From assembly GCA_016206875.1 (NCBI GenBank), contig JACQQR010000097.1, positions 1 through 6,651 of the forward strand: a stretch of 6,651 bases of DNA, written 5' to 3'. Below the pieces are notes generated by a model, which had not been told where the DNA came from, ran no database searches, and saw only the letters and a program-made list of their open reading frames with translations. Origin of the DNA: Candidatus Omnitrophota bacterium. GTDB taxonomy: Bacteria; Omnitrophota; Omnitrophia; Omnitrophales; JACROU01. Numbering within the stretch: the first letter of the stretch is position 1; every line of letters begins with the position of its first letter. This document shows, piece by piece, positions 4,922 through 6,651 of the stretch. A program made the position numbers and the translations under genes.

Positions 4922-6490
4922 TTATATCTTTTCCCCCTTCAGGAGTTTGTATTCGATGGCTTCTACTAGGGCTTGCCAGCTGGCTTCGATGATGTTTTCG
5001 GAGACACCCACGGTGGTCCAGGTGTCTTTTTCATCCCGGAAGGTGATGAAGACACGCACTTTGGCAGCGGTGCCGGCGGATTCGTTGATCACACGGACTT
5101 TATAATCTATTAGGTGAATATCTTGAATGATTGAGTAGTACTGAATAAGAACTTCTCTTAGTGCATTATAAAGAGCATCTACAGGGCCCTTACCCTGGGC
5201 TTCTGTAGTTCTAGTTTTTTTATCCGGAGTTTGAATTTTGACTGTGGGATGGCTTGTCACATCCCGGTCCGCAAGAGGTTCATCATGAATCCGGCATTCT
5301 TGTACCGCAAAGAATTTCTTCTCTTTACCCATGATTCTGCGCATGAGCAAATCAAAAGATGCCTCGGCGGCTTCGAACTGATAGCCCTGATTTTCGAGCT
5401 CGCGCACTTTTTCTAGAATTTTCCGTGTCTCGGGCGTTTCGTTATTCAGATCCAACTTCAGCTCTTTGGCTTTCAGCAATACATTCGATTTACCGGAAAG
5501 CTCCGACACCAAAAAACGCGTGGCATTGCCCACCAGTTTCGGATCGATGTGTTCATAGGTGCGCGCGTTTTTCACCATGGCGTTGACATGCACGCCGCCC
5601 TTGTGGGCGAAAGCAGACTTGCCGACGAACGGCTGATTGCGCTCAAGCGGCATATTGCATACTTCGGTGACGTAGCGGCTGAGCTCAGTAAGTTCCGTCA
5701 ACTTTTTAGCGGAGACAACCGGAATGCCGAGCTTGAGCACCAACACAGGAATCACGCTGGTCAGATTGGCATTGCCGCAGCGCTCGCCGTAGCCGTTGAT
5801 TGTGCCCTGCACCTGCAGCGCGCCGGCCTCGACAGCCGCAACAGAATTGGCCACGCCCAAATTACAATCGTTGTGACAATGAATGCCCAGCGGCGTTTTG
5901 ATTTTTTTGCGGATGCCTGAGATGATGCTGCACACTTCGGCAGGTAGTGTGCCGCCGTTGGTATCGCAAAGCACCAAGTAGACCGCGCCTGCTTTCGAGG
6001 CCGCCTGCAAAGTGTCCAGCGCGTATTTGGGATTGGCCTTGTAACCGTCGAAAAAATGCTCGGCATCATAGATCACTTCGAGGCCCTTCGACTTCAGGTA
6101 CTCGACCGACTCAAAAATCATATTCAGATTTTCTTCCAACGTGGTTTTCAGCACTTCCCTCACGTGAAAATCCCAGGTTTTACCGAAAATCGTAGCGGCT
6201 TTGGTTTTCGTCTCGAGAATCTTGGCTAAGTTATCGTCCTGCGTTACTTTGATGTTGGCGCGGCGCGTGGAGCCAAAAGCGGCAACCACCGCATGTCCCA
6301 GTTTCAGCTTCTTGACCTCGCGGAAAAAGTCCATATCCTTGGGATTGGAACCCGGCCACCCGCCTTCAATATAATGAACGCCAAACTCATCCAGCCGCTT
6401 GGCCAGCTTTAATTTATCGTCCAGCGACAAACTCATCCCCTCGCCTTGTGTGCCGTCTCGGAGTGTGGTGTCGTAGATTGTGAGCTTCAT
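4922..6490 (-). CDS. cimA: (R)-citramalate synthase
   Basis: CimA condenses pyruvate with acetyl-CoA to (R)-citramalate, the first step of the threonine-independent route to 2-oxobutyrate and isoleucine. The 522-residue length fits the long citramalate synthase subfamily (as in Geobacter and Leptospira) and not 2-isopropylmalate synthase. The TIM-barrel catalytic domain spans about residues 3-275, with YDTTLRDGTQGEGMSLS (6-22), IEGGWPGSNPKD (41-52), AEHFFDGYK (143-151), LCDTNGGTLP (174-183), the metal ligands HCHND (204-208) and NGYGERCGNANL (232-243). A linker region with FAHKGGVHVNAM (294-305) follows. The C-terminal LeuA-type regulatory/dimer domain, where isoleucine feedback usually acts, spans about 393-518. 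The ATG at 6490 gives the family's usual MKxTIYDTTLRDGTQ start, but only a 7-bp repeat remnant and no Shine-Dalgarno lie upstream. The 3' third contains an AT-rich patch. It is the first gene of the visible run; stop is TAA. Confidence 0.95.
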   Translation of the reverse strand: MKLTIYDTTLRDGTQGEGMSLSLDDKLKLAKRLDEFGVHYIEGGWPGSNPKDMDFFREVKKLKLGHAVVAAFGSTRRANIKVTQDDNLAKILETKTKAATIFGKTWDFHVREVLKTTLEENLNMIFESVEYLKSKGLEVIYDAEHFFDGYKANPKYALDTLQAASKAGAVYLVLCDTNGGTLPAEVCSIISGIRKKIKTPLGIHCHNDCNLGVANSVAAVEAGALQVQGTINGYGERCGNANLTSVIPVLVLKLGIPVVSAKKLTELTELSRYVTEVCNMPLERNQPFVGKSAFAHKGGVHVNAMVKNARTYEHIDPKLVGNATRFLVSELSGKSNVLLKAKELKLDLNNETPETRKILEKVRELENQGYQFEAAEASFDLLMRRIMGKEKKFFAVQECRIHDEPLADRDVTSHPTVKIQTPDKKTRTTEAQGKGPVDALYNALREVLIQYYSIIQDIHLIDYKVRVINESAGTAAKVRVFITFRDEKDTWTTVGVSENIIEASWQALVEAIEYKLLKGEKI

Positions 6491-6493
6491 ATT

Positions 6494-6517
6494 CGTACAG
6501 TGTATAGCGTACGGCGT
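6494..6517. repeat. Degenerate 7-bp-periodic repeat abutting the cimA start
   Basis: About 3.4 units of a heptamer (GTACAGT, GTATAGC, GTACGGC, GTT) lie 4 bases before the cimA ATG. They resemble the array at 275-356, which also abuts a start codon. Its inverted half is absent. The remaining upstream stretch to 6564 is AT-rich. I see only weak -10-like hexamers there and no matching -35, so no promoter is called. Confidence 0.7.
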
Positions 6518-6564
6518 TAAATGTTAGTACTGAATTTTTGAAAAATGGGTTTTCTCTCTAATGT

Positions 6565-6651
6565 TGTCATTCCCGCGAAAGCGGGAATCCAGTGACTTTA
6601 TCATTGTCTGAAAAACAAATTCGCTGGATTCCCGCTTTCGCGTGAATGACA
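6565..6651. repeat. Family A inverted-repeat element upstream of cimA
   Basis: The left arm 6565-6594 is identical to the copy at 1226-1255. The right arm 6622-6651 is its inverted partner with two substitutions (CGCTGG for CACTGG, and CGTGAAT for CGGGAAT). The spacer is 27 bases, nearly the same as in the nadC element. The element ends exactly at the window edge, so further copies may follow. Confidence 0.9.

Noticed and set aside
6518..6564. Promoter for cimA
   Set aside because: Only weak -10-like hexamers (TAACAT, TATACA on the minus strand) without a correctly spaced -35; not better than chance in AT-rich DNA.

Overview
The window holds five bacterial housekeeping genes, all on the minus strand and packed like an operon. 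In the direction of transcription they are cimA (citramalate synthase), valS (valyl-tRNA synthetase), rluB (23S rRNA pseudouridine synthase), nadC (quinolinate phosphoribosyltransferase) and the 5' end of uvrB (excision nuclease subunit B). No plus-strand gene is convincing, and there are no RNA genes, CRISPR arrays or transposase genes. No non-coding stretch exceeds about 160 bp. Base composition looks close to balanced. The gene content says 'bacterium' but does not fix a phylum. Dense short repeats inside housekeeping genes are a style I associate with uncultivated lineages known from metagenomes, which is a weak inference.

Layout, right to left: 6651-6491 holds an inverted-repeat element and a remnant of a 7-bp repeat. 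cimA occupies 6490-4922. A 116-bp gap (4921-4806) holds two palindromic repeats and the valS ribosome-binding site. valS occupies 4805-2112 and carries two repeat-derived in-frame insertions. A 36-bp gap leads to rluB (2075-1323). nadC (1330-359) overlaps the end of rluB by 8 bp and has a repeat element in its 5' coding end. An 85-bp gap made almost wholly of a 7-bp-periodic hairpin leads to uvrB (from 273), which meets an in-frame TAG at codon 75 and then continues in frame, with conserved UvrB residues, to the window edge.

The genes do not form one pathway. They cover isoleucine-precursor synthesis, tRNA charging, ribosome maturation, NAD synthesis and DNA repair, and probably share transcripts only because they are adjacent and co-directional. 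I see no novel multi-gene system. The distinctive feature is colonisation by at least three kinds of short repeat: (A) an ATTCCC-N8-GGGAAT palindrome, usually as inverted pairs (1226-1311, 6565-6651, and two singles before valS); (B) 7-bp-periodic arrays (275-356, 6494-6517, and an unrelated TGACGAC array at 2751-2778); (C) a CCCTCTCCC/GGGAGAGGG palindrome inside valS (3492-3542). Three of these lie inside reading frames that stay open, and two B arrays abut start codons that lack a visible Shine-Dalgarno. These repeats and the uvrB amber codon are the points worth a second look.
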